Origin: a bacterium
GTDB lineage: Bacteria; Patescibacteriota; Saccharimonadia; Saccharimonadales; UBA4665
Assembly: GCA_021783725.1 (NCBI GenBank)
Contig: JAJXTN010000008.1
Coordinates: 1-54,312, forward strand
DNA: 54,312 nt
Direction: 5' to 3'
In this document: piece after piece, positions 18,840-26,498 of the stretch
How the letters are laid out: each line of letters opens with the position of its first letter
How positions within the stretch are numbered: position 1 is the stretch's first letter
Notes under the pieces: model-generated
What the model was told of the DNA's origin: nothing
Seen by the model: only the letters and a program-made list of their open reading frames with translations
The model's database searches: none
Translations under genes and position numbers: made by a program

Positions 18840-18908
18840 ATTTACTCCTTTGTTTTCGACGATACCTCTGTTCTAATTATACAGAATTAACATAACCATA
18901 AAATATAC

Positions 18909-18937
18909 TTGACAAAATGCTTCTGGTTGCGTATAAT
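18909..18937 (+). promoter_or_regulatory. Perfect consensus promoter of the recombinase operon
   Basis: TTGACA (18909-18914), a 17-nt spacer and TATAAT (18932-18937) are an exact sigma-70-type consensus. The expected start of transcription, about 18944, coincides with a short ATG-initiated frame at 18943. Confidence 0.8.
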
Positions 18938-18942
18938 TAAAC

Positions 18943-18975
18943 ATGAAACGTACCACACCAGACGGTTTTAAGTAG
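18943..18975 (+). CDS. Ten-codon leaderless mini-ORF (leader peptide candidate)
   Basis: ATG at the predicted transcript start, followed by nine codons and TAG: MKRTTPDGFK. Its body forms the 5' arm and loop of the following terminator hairpin, so ribosome movement across it could alter termination. Evidence is positional only; it may be chance. Confidence 0.3.
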   Translation: MKRTTPDGFK

Positions 18976-19009
18976 TGAACTTGAAGCTGGCTGACCTGGT
19001 ACGTTTTTT
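18947..19009 (+). terminator. Early terminator/attenuator before the recombinase operon
   Basis: AACGTACCA (18947-18955) pairs with TGGTACGTT (18997-19005), with a second inner match CACCAG/CTGG, and a run of six T follows (19004-19009). Transcripts from the perfect promoter upstream would stop after about 65 nt unless termination is prevented. Confidence 0.7.
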
Positions 19010-19075
19010 GATTTCAGGTCAGACACTTTAACCTTTACGGCTATCTAGGTGGGGGTTCGACACTAAGTCGTTCTC

Positions 19076-19321
19076 GTGGTTCAAGAAAGAACCAACGTGG
19101 CACAGCCCTATGCACCACACAATATCAGTGACCAACAGGTCATAACAGTCAAGGAAGCTCGTAAGCTACTTGGGCAAAAAGCAAAAAACCTAACCAAAGA
19201 AGAACTAGAAGCGTTGATACAAGCTACTGAAACAGTAGTGAGAGTTTCTATTCGCACGTATATTAGTTCGAAAAACGTTGAAAATAATGTTAATATAATA
19301 AGTACAGGAACAACACTATGA
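19076..19321 (+). CDS. Small protein coupled to the recombinase
   Basis: An 81-residue protein with no known family. A GTG start at 19076 follows a G-rich stretch (GGTGGGGG) about 20 nt upstream; a later GTG at 19097 is possible. The middle is charged and helical (VKEARKLLGQKAKNLTKEEL, EALIQATETVV). Its stop overlaps the recombinase ATG as ATGA, so the two are co-translated. A recombination directionality factor is a reasonable but unproven guess from position and size. Confidence 0.55.
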   Translation: MVQERTNVAQPYAPHNISDQQVITVKEARKLLGQKAKNLTKEELEALIQATETVVRVSIRTYISSKNVENNVNIISTGTTL

Positions 19322-20853
19322 AAAAAGCAGTTATTTATCTTCGTGTATCAACTACTAAACAAGTCGAAGGGGCAAGCCTTGATACGCAACAGAAGTTGTG
19401 TCAGGACTGGGCAACACGCAATGATGTACTGGTTAAAGGAATCTATCACGATGACGGTGTATCAGCTAAAACCCTAGACCGTCCTGCAATGAAAGAAATG
19501 CTAGCGTATTTAGAAGCAAACAAAGGAAGCATACATTACCTAATTACTTACCAGACGGATCGTCTCACACGCAATGCCACAGACTTCTTCGCACTACGCA
19601 CCCTCCTGCATAAATTAGGAATTGAGTACAAGAACATCAACTCAAGCCTAGAAGATAGCGTGAACGAGGAGCTTATACAGAACATTGAAGCTGTACTCGC
19701 TCAGCATGACAATAAGATGAAATCTGTCCGAGTAAAAGATAATATGAAAGCCCAAGCGAAAAAGGGCTATCGTATGAGCAAGGCACCTCATGGTCTAAAA
19801 AACGTGAGGGATGTACTAGAAAATTCTACGCTTGCACCAGTAGAGGGGGTCGCCGATAAGGTGGCTTCCGTACTTGAAGCACACGCAACAGGTACTCATA
19901 CTATCGCTGGCTTAATTAAGATGTGTGAGAGCATAGGGCTAAAATCCGCTAAGGGCAAACCCATGCAGATACAAGCACTAAGCAAAATGCTTCGTAACCC
20001 TATCTATGCAGGGCTTGAACAAAACCGCCACACAGAGGGTCTGCTTATACCTTCAAAATTCAAAGGCATCATTACCCCTGCGGTTTTCCACCGCAATCAA
20101 GAGCTACTGAGAAGTAACAAGAATACTGCCGCTACATATAAGAAGAATAACCCTGAATTTCCTCTGAGGCGTTTTATGCTGTGTTCGAATTGCAATAAAC
20201 CACTTACAGGCAGTAGTCCTGTTGGTGGCTCAGGTAAACGTTCGCCACGTTACCACTGTTCACACTGCCATATCCCATCTGTGCAATCAGGAGAGCTTCA
20301 CGAACAATTCCTACACCTACTTGCCTCACTAACTCCTGACCCTGATATGGAGAAGTTTCTAAAAGAGATAATTGTACGTGTTTGGCGTGACGAAACACAA
20401 ACCCTAGGCAATAAGCAGAAGAAGCTCCACAAGGCCTTAGAACAGCTTACAGAGCGAAGAAATAAAGCGGTAGAAGCGTTTGTTTCGGGCGATATATCTC
20501 TAGATGAGAAGAAAGACCTCGTTGCGAAAATAAAGAAAGAGTCTGACACTATACAAGAAGACCTAACAGCTATTGGGTCATTGTCAGAACTGAAAACTGA
20601 TGCAATCGATTACGCTATGCGTTTTATGTCGAACGCACCAAAGATTTGGAGTAACGCCTCGATAGAACATCAAATTATCTACCAACGCCTAGTGTTCCCA
20701 GAAGGCCTAGAATACGACCTCACTACAAATAAATTTCGAACGCCTAAATTAAGTGCACTTTACACCTTAGCAAGCATGAAAAAAGACCCATCATTAGCTG
20801 ATGAGTCTCTTATGGTGACCCCAAGGAGAGTCGAACTCCTCTTGCCAGGATGA
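19318..20853 (+). CDS. Large serine recombinase (site-specific integrase)
   Basis: A 511-residue integrase. The resolvase-type catalytic domain opens with VIYLRVST, Ser11 being the nucleophile, and includes HYLITYQTDRLTRN. The recombinase domain follows (about 150-260), then a zinc ribbon CSNCNKPL ... YHCSHC (about 295-325), a coiled-coil stretch and the usual tail FPEGLEYDLTTNKFRTPKL. The last 24 or so codons are antisense to the tRNA-Glu terminator and the tRNA itself, so the final residues (VTPRRVELLLPG) and the stop codon come from tRNA sequence. This implies integration at the tRNA-Glu 3' end. It probably moves the 16-20.8 kb island. Confidence 0.93.
   Translation: MKKAVIYLRVSTTKQVEGASLDTQQKLCQDWATRNDVLVKGIYHDDGVSAKTLDRPAMKEMLAYLEANKGSIHYLITYQTDRLTRNATDFFALRTLLHKLGIEYKNINSSLEDSVNEELIQNIEAVLAQHDNKMKSVRVKDNMKAQAKKGYRMSKAPHGLKNVRDVLENSTLAPVEGVADKVASVLEAHATGTHTIAGLIKMCESIGLKSAKGKPMQIQALSKMLRNPIYAGLEQNRHTEGLLIPSKFKGIITPAVFHRNQELLRSNKNTAATYKKNNPEFPLRRFMLCSNCNKPLTGSSPVGGSGKRSPRYHCSHCHIPSVQSGELHEQFLHLLASLTPDPDMEKFLKEIIVRVWRDETQTLGNKQKKLHKALEQLTERRNKAVEAFVSGDISLDEKKDLVAKIKKESDTIQEDLTAIGSLSELKTDAIDYAMRFMSNAPKIWSNASIEHQIIYQRLVFPEGLEYDLTTNKFRTPKLSALYTLASMKKDPSLADESLMVTPRRVELLLPG
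20779..20808 (-). terminator. tRNA-Glu terminator, inside the recombinase 3' end
   Basis: On the minus strand, four bases after the tRNA CCA, AGACTCATCA-gctaa-TGATGGGTCT (one G-T pair) is followed by six T. It is read on the opposite strand as recombinase codons. Confidence 0.8.
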
Positions 20854-20887
20854 AAACCTGATGTCCTAACCGATAGACGATGGGGCC
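20813..20887 (-). tRNA. tRNA-Glu (anticodon TTC)
   Basis: A 75-nt cloverleaf with encoded CCA. Acceptor GGCCCCA pairs with TGGGGTC, discriminator A. The anticodon arm is CAGG-TTTTCAT-CCTG, giving anticodon TTC, and the T-arm contains GTTCGACTC. It is the apparent attachment site of the serine recombinase element. Confidence 0.95.
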
Positions 20888-20917
20888 GTGGTCGCTTCGC
20901 TCCATTTAACATTTGGC

Positions 20918-21014
20918 ATTTATCATTTTACAAATTATTTACTATTTTACATTAGTCCATTCGTATAGGATTTGGTGAAATGAAAATTTGTAAATAATTT
21001 GTTAAATGATAAAT
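20918..21014. repeat. AT-rich 25-bp inverted repeat upstream of tRNA-Glu
   Basis: Arms 20918-20942 and 20990-21014 are reverse complements with one mismatch (ATTTATCATTT... and ...AAATGATAAAT) around a 47-nt centre. It lies where the tRNA-Glu promoter region would be. No U-tract fits a terminator. Possibly a miniature palindromic element. The rest of 20888-21349 holds two further hairpins and no gene. Confidence 0.6.
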
Positions 21015-21070
21015 CTATTAATTGTTAAATATTTTGTAGCGGTTTTATCTTATCATAACAGATGAGAAAT

Positions 21071-21104
21071 GAGAAACCCCCTACTAATAGTAAGGGGGTT
21101 TCTC
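21071..21104. terminator. Strong hairpin, probable bidirectional terminator
   Basis: GAGAAACCCCC-TACT pairs with AGTA-GGGGG-TTTCTC with a single bulged A; the T-rich 3' arm and A-rich 5' arm suit termination from either side. Confidence 0.55.
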
Positions 21105-21227
21105 GGAGATACTTTTTGTATTGAGCGGTCAGTCACGAGTGCTCTATCAACTTATCTAACCTTAGCACAATTTTGACATTTGCGCTAGTGTTTATCCACA
21201 AGCCTCTATTCGATTAAGCTTAGGGTT

Positions 21228-21337
21228 ACATAGCCGAGTGCGATCCGAGATGAAAGCCGAAGCCCGTAAGCGAATTGTACTATTTAGGTACAGTGAGCGC
21301 GGACTGGAGGCTTTCGCTCGGAACGTGCCGGCTATGT
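21228..21337. repeat. 110-nt nested palindrome after the surface protein gene
   Basis: Four nested perfect arm pairs: ACATAGCCG/CGGCTATGT (21228-21236, 21329-21337), TCCGAG/CTCGGA (21244-21249, 21317-21322), GAAAGCC/GGCTTTC (21252-21258, 21309-21315) and TGTAC/GTACA at the tip. It begins 13 nt after the stop of the gene ending at 21350. No T-run follows, so it is not a standard terminator; it could form a cruciform or a stable RNA hairpin. Confidence 0.65.
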
Positions 21338-21349
21338 AAGCCGAGCTAT

Positions 21350-23347
21350 TTAACTTAAGCGACGGGTTAGGAAGAAGCGGTATCCAAGAGTTCCGATAGC
21401 GGCAACTCCAGCGAACAAACCAGCGATGCTACCAGGACCAGTGTTGACTAGAGTAACCGGTGGAGTTACTGGAGGTGTTACTGGTGGAGTTACTGGAGGC
21501 GCAGTCGTGAAGCTTACTTGTTTGTGGCAAGCGTCACTAGTAACAGCTGTGTTTTGACCATTGACTATGAAATTGGTGGTAGCGACTATAGTGTACGGGC
21601 CGTTAGCCGAGTATTGGTGGCTCTGACCAACGATATTGCTGGCTGTAACTACTGGGCTACTGTCACCCCAGTCTAGACTAGTGGTTTGGTAAACGCCGTT
21701 GTTGTCGGTGAAAGTTAGACCTTGAACAATGACTGTCTTGGTGTCGTTATTGACATCAATTGTCAGGTTGTCGCAAGTAGGCATAACTGTCGTAACTGTT
21801 ACTGGAGCCGAGCAAGTCGATTGTGGCAAGCTAGCTGAAGCGGCACTGAAGCTTAGGGTGGCGACGACATTGAAGCTACCATCTTTTTGGTAAGTGTGGC
21901 TAGCACTGGTGTTTAGACCATTGTCAGTAGTAGTGGCATCGCCCCAGTTGAAGCTGACGTTGGTCAGGCTGGCGCCATTGGCGACCGTGTAGGTGGCTGT
22001 TACGTTTATTAGACGAGGGTTAGTGGTGTCTTGGATCAGCTTCAAATCAGTACATTCAGCGACTGGAGCTGGTTTAACAGTAACAGTCGTGTTACAGGCT
22101 GGAGCTGTCACAGTCTTGTCAGGCAAACCTGGCAATTTGATGGTTACCGAAACGTTAGCGTTGTAGGTGCCGGGGTTGGTGTAGCTGTGACCAACTACTG
22201 TACTAGCAGCAGCTGTGGCAACTGTATTAGTCGTGCCATCACCAAAGTTGAAGTTGTAGGCACTAATGACGGCCCCGTTGCTAGCGCTAGCCTTAGCAGT
22301 GAAGTTGAAACTAGTTCGGCTAAGCTGATCAGCGGTTAGACTAACACAAGCGTAGACTGGCTTTGGTAAACACTTCTTGTTAACTGTAGCGGTTGAACTG
22401 GCACCAGGTAAGCTGGTAGCCGTCATGCTGGCAGTGTTAGGTAGAGTTTCATCAGTACAGACTTCAACAGTATCTTTAGGACCAACGATGCCTTCAAAAG
22501 TGAAAACCGTACTAGTATCTTGCTTCAAAGAGCTGATTACAACTCCAGTGCTGAAGAATGATGTACTAACAGCTGTGTTGTCACGCTTCAAAGTGTTGGC
22601 GACATACTCAACATCAGCTGGCAGTTTATCTTTAACATTCAAGTTAGTGACAGCAGCGTTACCAGTACTAGCAACAGTTATGCGGTAAACAACATGTGTA
22701 CCAGGTGTAACGTTGACTGATGTGGCGTAAGCCGTGCTACCCTTAACGGCAACTTGTTTGGTGATGGTGTAGCTTGGTCGAGGAACGGGTGTTGCCCGGA
22801 CAGCGTTACCACAAGTCGTGATAGCGGCGAACAACATGTTACCTTTGGAGTCTAGACGGATGATAGCTGGTTCTGACTCGTAAGCGAAAGAAGACGTGGT
22901 AGAGCGTAAGTAAGCATTGGTGCCAGGGATGTGAATAGCACCGGAAACGCTGAAACGAGCTGCTACCCAAGCGTTAGTGGCGATAACTTTAGTGCCGACA
23001 GTAACGTTACCGTTGCGATGAACAGCGCCGACAACTGTGTTAGAAGTTGTCATGGTGTCGACTAAACTTTTGTTGGCACCGACGTAATTGAAGATTGTCT
23101 GGACGTCATGATAGGCTGAAAAACCAGTGTTATTGGTATCGTAATCGTGTTTAAAATTGGTAATCTTGGTACTGGTGGTTGAACCAGGAATACCACAATA
23201 GATAACATTAACTTTGTCACAGATTGTTGCGGCAGCCGCTGGCGTGTAATGATTAGTAGCAATTCCGACACCGGCGATTGCGGCGGCGAATACGCCAAAC
23301 ACAAGTCCGACTTTGGCAACTTGCTTAAGTTTATTAATAATGTTCAT
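21350..23347 (-). CDS. Large secreted surface protein with DUF11 and PKD-like repeats
   Basis: About 665 residues. A signal peptide or anchor (about 1-40, ending near AAAAT) leads into an N-terminal domain, a DUF11-type module (about 195-325, with GTHVVYRITVASTGNAAVTN) and three PKD-like repeats, each with a FNFGDGTT, FNWGDATT or LDWGDSSP turn. A PPVT repeat of four units then leads to LVNTGPG, a membrane helix and RR: a sortase-like sorting tail. It should be displayed on the cell surface and may mediate contact with a host or matrix. I chose ATG at 23347; an upstream in-frame start at 23395 lacks a ribosome site. Paired Cys in the repeats suggest disulfides. Confidence 0.85.
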   Translation of the reverse strand: MNIINKLKQVAKVGLVFGVFAAAIAGVGIATNHYTPAAAATICDKVNVIYCGIPGSTTSTKITNFKHDYDTNNTGFSAYHDVQTIFNYVGANKSLVDTMTTSNTVVGAVHRNGNVTVGTKVIATNAWVAARFSVSGAIHIPGTNAYLRSTTSSFAYESEPAIIRLDSKGNMLFAAITTCGNAVRATPVPRPSYTITKQVAVKGSTAYATSVNVTPGTHVVYRITVASTGNAAVTNLNVKDKLPADVEYVANTLKRDNTAVSTSFFSTGVVISSLKQDTSTVFTFEGIVGPKDTVEVCTDETLPNTASMTATSLPGASSTATVNKKCLPKPVYACVSLTADQLSRTSFNFTAKASASNGAVISAYNFNFGDGTTNTVATAAASTVVGHSYTNPGTYNANVSVTIKLPGLPDKTVTAPACNTTVTVKPAPVAECTDLKLIQDTTNPRLINVTATYTVANGASLTNVSFNWGDATTTDNGLNTSASHTYQKDGSFNVVATLSFSAASASLPQSTCSAPVTVTTVMPTCDNLTIDVNNDTKTVIVQGLTFTDNNGVYQTTSLDWGDSSPVVTASNIVGQSHQYSANGPYTIVATTNFIVNGQNTAVTSDACHKQVSFTTAPPVTPPVTPPVTPPVTLVNTGPGSIAGLFAGVAAIGTLGYRFFLTRRLS

Positions 23348-23498
23348 AGCTATTACAGGTCTCCCGATTAGCGTTAATGACTTTTGAGGGTCCACCCTGT
23401 TTTGCTGTTAGTTAGATAATTCCACTTTCGCGAAAAATCGTCAATCGATTATTTCACTCTAGTGACTCCACCCTGTCCTTCTCAGGCAGGTTGACTTT

Positions 23499-23527
23499 AT
23501 AATACCACATGCTTTTATAATTGTCAA
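23499..23527 (-). promoter_or_regulatory. Promoter of the surface protein gene with a long leader
   Basis: Minus-strand TTGACA (23527-23522) and TATTAT (23504-23499) are 17 nt apart. The leader of about 145 nt (to 23348) contains a direct repeat of ACAGGGTGGA (23476-23467 and 23400-23391) and ends with GGGAG upstream of ATG. Confidence 0.7.
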
Positions 23528-23594
23528 TAAGCAATACCACATTTGATACCATAAGCAATATGCTCACCCCTATAAAGTTAATGCTTTTACCAAC

Positions 23595-23615
23595 CTATCG
23601 GGTACGACCCGATAG
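23595..23615. repeat. CTATCGGGT palindrome, copy 1
   Basis: CTATCGGGT-acg-ACCCGATAG, a perfect 9-bp stem. The same palindrome occurs again at 48236-48256. Confidence 0.75.
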
Positions 23616-23633
23616 ATAATACTATCGCCTCCA

Positions 23634-23722
23634 GTCATCTTAGGCCTGCCTCCAGTCATTCCAGTATTACGTCCAGTATCCCCGGCTTAACTCCAGTCAT
23701 CCCAGACTTGATCTGGGATCCA
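23634..23722. repeat. Tandem imperfect CCAGTCAT units ending in a REP-like palindrome
   Basis: CTCCAGTCAT recurs at about 23634, 23650 and 23691, with a shorter GTCCAGTAT between. The last unit runs into GTCATCCCAGA-cttga-TCTGGGATCC (23696-23721), which resembles a palindromic repeat common in many bacterial genomes. The rest of the gap 23348-23807 holds the surface-protein promoter and leader; I see no gene. Confidence 0.6.
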
Positions 23723-23807
23723 ATCAATTGTTACGCGAAGCACCGTCTACTTTCAGGCTTACAGTTCCAGTCCAGACGGAAATGATAAACATCGCACCAT
23801 AAGTTAT

Positions 23808-24047
23808 CTAAGGTGTTTCGAGATTGACTAATCGGGAGTCATGGTTAAGAAGCTGGCCGCTGTGGTCAGTTAAAACCAGTTTTATCGTACGAACATCGGA
23901 CTCAATTACTGACAATCGGTCGTCTATTTGGTTAATTCGCGCCGGCAAGTACGCCAAAGATTCTTGGCCCTCAATTAAAGTAGCGAACATGCCATGTATA
24001 TCTTCCAAGATTAAAGCAGTGTATTCATCACTTCTTTGCTTACTCAT
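23808..24047 (-). CDS. Small coiled-coil protein
   Basis: A 79-residue protein with heptad-like spacing through most of its length (LPARINQIDDRLSVIESD, VRTIKLVLTDHSGQLLNHDS). It resembles short putative tail-fibre or scaffold coiled-coil proteins that many small genomes carry, but no specific family can be named. It begins at an ATG and is followed by an REP-like repeat region. Function unknown; it could be a structural partner or an antitoxin-like helix. Confidence 0.55.
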   Translation of the reverse strand: MSKQRSDEYTALILEDIHGMFATLIEGQESLAYLPARINQIDDRLSVIESDVRTIKLVLTDHSGQLLNHDSRLVNLETP

Positions 24048-24125
24048 ATGTTCATATTTTACTCTGATTATTTACCACCAACTAAATTTTTAAGAATTAT
24101 TTAAACATACTTTACCTTCAGCGGT

Positions 24126-24150
24126 GTCATCCCAGCACAAGCTGGGATCC
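24126..24150. repeat. REP-like palindrome, second copy
   Basis: GTCATCCCAGC-acaa-GCTGGGATCC. It repeats the pattern at 23696-23721 with a different loop. Confidence 0.6.
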
Positions 24151-24262
24151 AACCCGTACAATAGCTGAGGTACCGATAGAAACCCCTAGGTGCAAGCCTT
24201 CAATACCTTCACCAAAACGACCAGCCTCACAATTCAAAATTCCAACTTCGAAATTCGAACTT

Positions 24263-26449
24263 CTAACCGGCGTTCGAGGTATCCACCCCAGCCTTAGCCT
24301 TACTAAAGATAAAGCCGAAGGTGCTCCCCTTGCCTTCAACAGATTCAAATATTAAAGTGCCCTCTTCGGCAATTATCACTTTTTTGGCCATGAATAAGCC
24401 CAGCCCAGTACCATCTGGTCGAGCTTTACGCGCGTTACCAGCCCGATAGAACTTAGTGAACAAATGCGGTTGATCGCTTTTAGCCACGCCAATTCCATCA
24501 TCTTCTACTCGCAGTTCAACAGTCGTTGGCGTATCTATTAAACGGACATTGACATGCCCTCCGGCCGGTGTGTAATAAATGGCATTATCGACAAAGTTCA
24601 TAATCACCTGGCGAGTTTTGGTTTCGTCAAGCATCAAATCTGGGAAATTAGCCGGTTTGTCATAAGTCAGCTTAAGCTGTCTTGATTCGGCAGTTTCTTT
24701 CAATTGCTGAAGCTCCTGAACTACCATCGAAGCCAAATTAACTTTAGTTTTTTCGATGATGAATTTCCCGGTTTTAAGGCGTGAGACGTTCAACAGATCA
24801 GCTATCAAGTAGACCATCCGTTGGGCACTGAAAAATGCCTGACCTAACATCTCGCGCTCCATAGGCGTAACTTTTCCGGCGTCGCCCTCCAGCACCATAC
24901 TGATATAGCCTTTAATGCTGGTCAGCGGTGTCCGCAACTGGTGCGAAGCCATACTGATGAAGTCATCTTTGGACTCGTCCAGCTCCTTCAGCCGCTCGTT
25001 GGCTCGTCGCAGTTTACGGGTAGCTTCATCAACCTTAGCCTGCAAAGTTAAGTTAAAGTTCTCTATTTGCTCGAAACGCAAAGCATTTTGAATAGCAATC
25101 ACTAGTTCATTGGCGATTATCTCTAGCAACTTAACATCTTCCGGAGTATAAGGATCGCCACTTTTCTTTGGTCCTAACATAATGTCACCGACGTATTCTG
25201 ATACCGAATTCAGGTTTGGTGACAAGCGGGCAATGACTGCGATATTCTCCTTATTTAAGAGTTTACCTAGTTCAGCATCTTTGCCTTCAAGATAGTCAGA
25301 TACGATCACTTTTTGATGAGCGTCGTGGATATTTGTATGCAATCGCAGTATGTCTTCATGCTCGAATTTACTATCATGATTCTCGATAACGCGCATCGGA
25401 AAATATTGGGTTTTTTGAATAACAAAAGCACAACTTTCACATTTCAAATTACCTTCAATTACCGCAATACTGCGACTTAATATGTGTTTTAGTTCAACTT
25501 GGGTCACTAGCACTCGGTTCAGGCTGTGAAGGAATTCTTGAGGATCATATGCATCTTTGTAAAAAATACGATTAGATATTCTGTCGAAAAATTGTCTGAT
25601 TCTCTGGAACGAAAATGCCAATGCAAGCGCGATAGCGATGTTAACCAACTGGGTCACATTCTTAGATGTATTACCGTTTAAAATTACCGACGTTATACTA
25701 AAAGCGGTGAACGCATACGCCAGAGCTAGCGATGAAATTGTAAATAAATAGGCCAAGCCTCTGGTAGCGGCCCGTCGAATATCAAACAGTCGATGTTTGA
25801 CGATAGCATAACCTAAAGCTCCAGTAAAAATCAGGGTAAAGAACGATCCATAGGCAATAAATGAAGTATTCTTGAATAGTATGACAAGCAATAGATTGGT
25901 GATAAATATCAGCCCAAAAGTACCAGCTATGCCCACTAACACAAAACGCAACTGAAGTTTGGTGTTACCCGTTGAATGTCGGTATTTGTTTATCAAATTC
26001 CATATACCACCCCCCAGCATGCCAGCTACCAGCAACACAAAGAACGCGATTCCCGGTTCAACAGTTGGGCTGGCAGAACCGTTTTTAACAACTATGCTAC
26101 TAAATACTAGGGGCGTGAGTGTCAGCGACATAACTATAAGGGTGTAAACGATTGCCAACAACCTAAGTGTTTTTGAGCCTTCAAAAGATTGGGATGGAAA
26201 TACGGTAAAAGTCAGGTAAACCATTAGACACAATGGTGCCGCGGTGAATAAAACAAGCCTTACCCAGATTAATTGCGAAAATAATATTGGATGAAGTGAA
26301 TAATAATTGACTATTGACCACAGTATAAATGTGCCAATCATTATGATGAATAAGCGGTTAGTCGTACTTTTTGGGTTCTTGGTATAAACCACTAAGCCAA
26401 GTAGACCGTTCAGGAAACAGGTTAGACTAAGAAATATTATCTCGAGCAT
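24263..26449 (-). CDS. Membrane sensor histidine kinase with GAF domain
   Basis: A 728-residue kinase. About eight N-terminal helices (residues 1-270) resemble a 7TM-type sensor. A GAF-like domain follows (about 300-450), then a coiled coil and HisKA, with the phospho-accepting His in SMASHQLRTPLTSIKGY. The HATPase domain has an N box FVDNAIYYTP and G boxes DDGIGV and GTGLGLFMAKK. It autophosphorylates and should pass phosphate to a REC protein; no regulator is adjacent, so the single-domain REC genes at 32.7-33.5 kb are candidate partners. Its kinase core is close to that of the kinase at 50623. Confidence 0.92.
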   Translation of the reverse strand: MLEIIFLSLTCFLNGLLGLVVYTKNPKSTTNRLFIIMIGTFILWSIVNYYSLHPILFSQLIWVRLVLFTAAPLCLMVYLTFTVFPSQSFEGSKTLRLLAIVYTLIVMSLTLTPLVFSSIVVKNGSASPTVEPGIAFFVLLVAGMLGGGIWNLINKYRHSTGNTKLQLRFVLVGIAGTFGLIFITNLLLVILFKNTSFIAYGSFFTLIFTGALGYAIVKHRLFDIRRAATRGLAYLFTISSLALAYAFTAFSITSVILNGNTSKNVTQLVNIAIALALAFSFQRIRQFFDRISNRIFYKDAYDPQEFLHSLNRVLVTQVELKHILSRSIAVIEGNLKCESCAFVIQKTQYFPMRVIENHDSKFEHEDILRLHTNIHDAHQKVIVSDYLEGKDAELGKLLNKENIAVIARLSPNLNSVSEYVGDIMLGPKKSGDPYTPEDVKLLEIIANELVIAIQNALRFEQIENFNLTLQAKVDEATRKLRRANERLKELDESKDDFISMASHQLRTPLTSIKGYISMVLEGDAGKVTPMEREMLGQAFFSAQRMVYLIADLLNVSRLKTGKFIIEKTKVNLASMVVQELQQLKETAESRQLKLTYDKPANFPDLMLDETKTRQVIMNFVDNAIYYTPAGGHVNVRLIDTPTTVELRVEDDGIGVAKSDQPHLFTKFYRAGNARKARPDGTGLGLFMAKKVIIAEEGTLIFESVEGKGSTFGFIFSKAKAGVDTSNAG

Positions 26450-26498
26450 ACCTACCTAATACCGAACTAATTAATGCTAATGCTTATATTGTAAGCGA

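Larger units (their letters stand above)
16282..20853. mobile_element. Putative integrated island next to tRNA-Glu; left end uncertain
   Basis: The right end is set by the serine recombinase running into tRNA-Glu. The island includes an HTH regulator, the recombinase pair, an EamA transporter, a small protein and a candidate RNA, and is more AT-rich than the flanks. No long exact copy of the tRNA 3' end was found on the left; a 10-nt AAAAAAGACC shared by 16296-16305 and the 20779 region is probably just terminator sequence. The left boundary given is simply the end of the NYN gene. Confidence 0.5.

Noticed and set aside
23634-23722. CRISPR-like tandem CCAGTCAT units
   Set aside because: Units are only about 10 nt and degenerate, with no uniform spacers.
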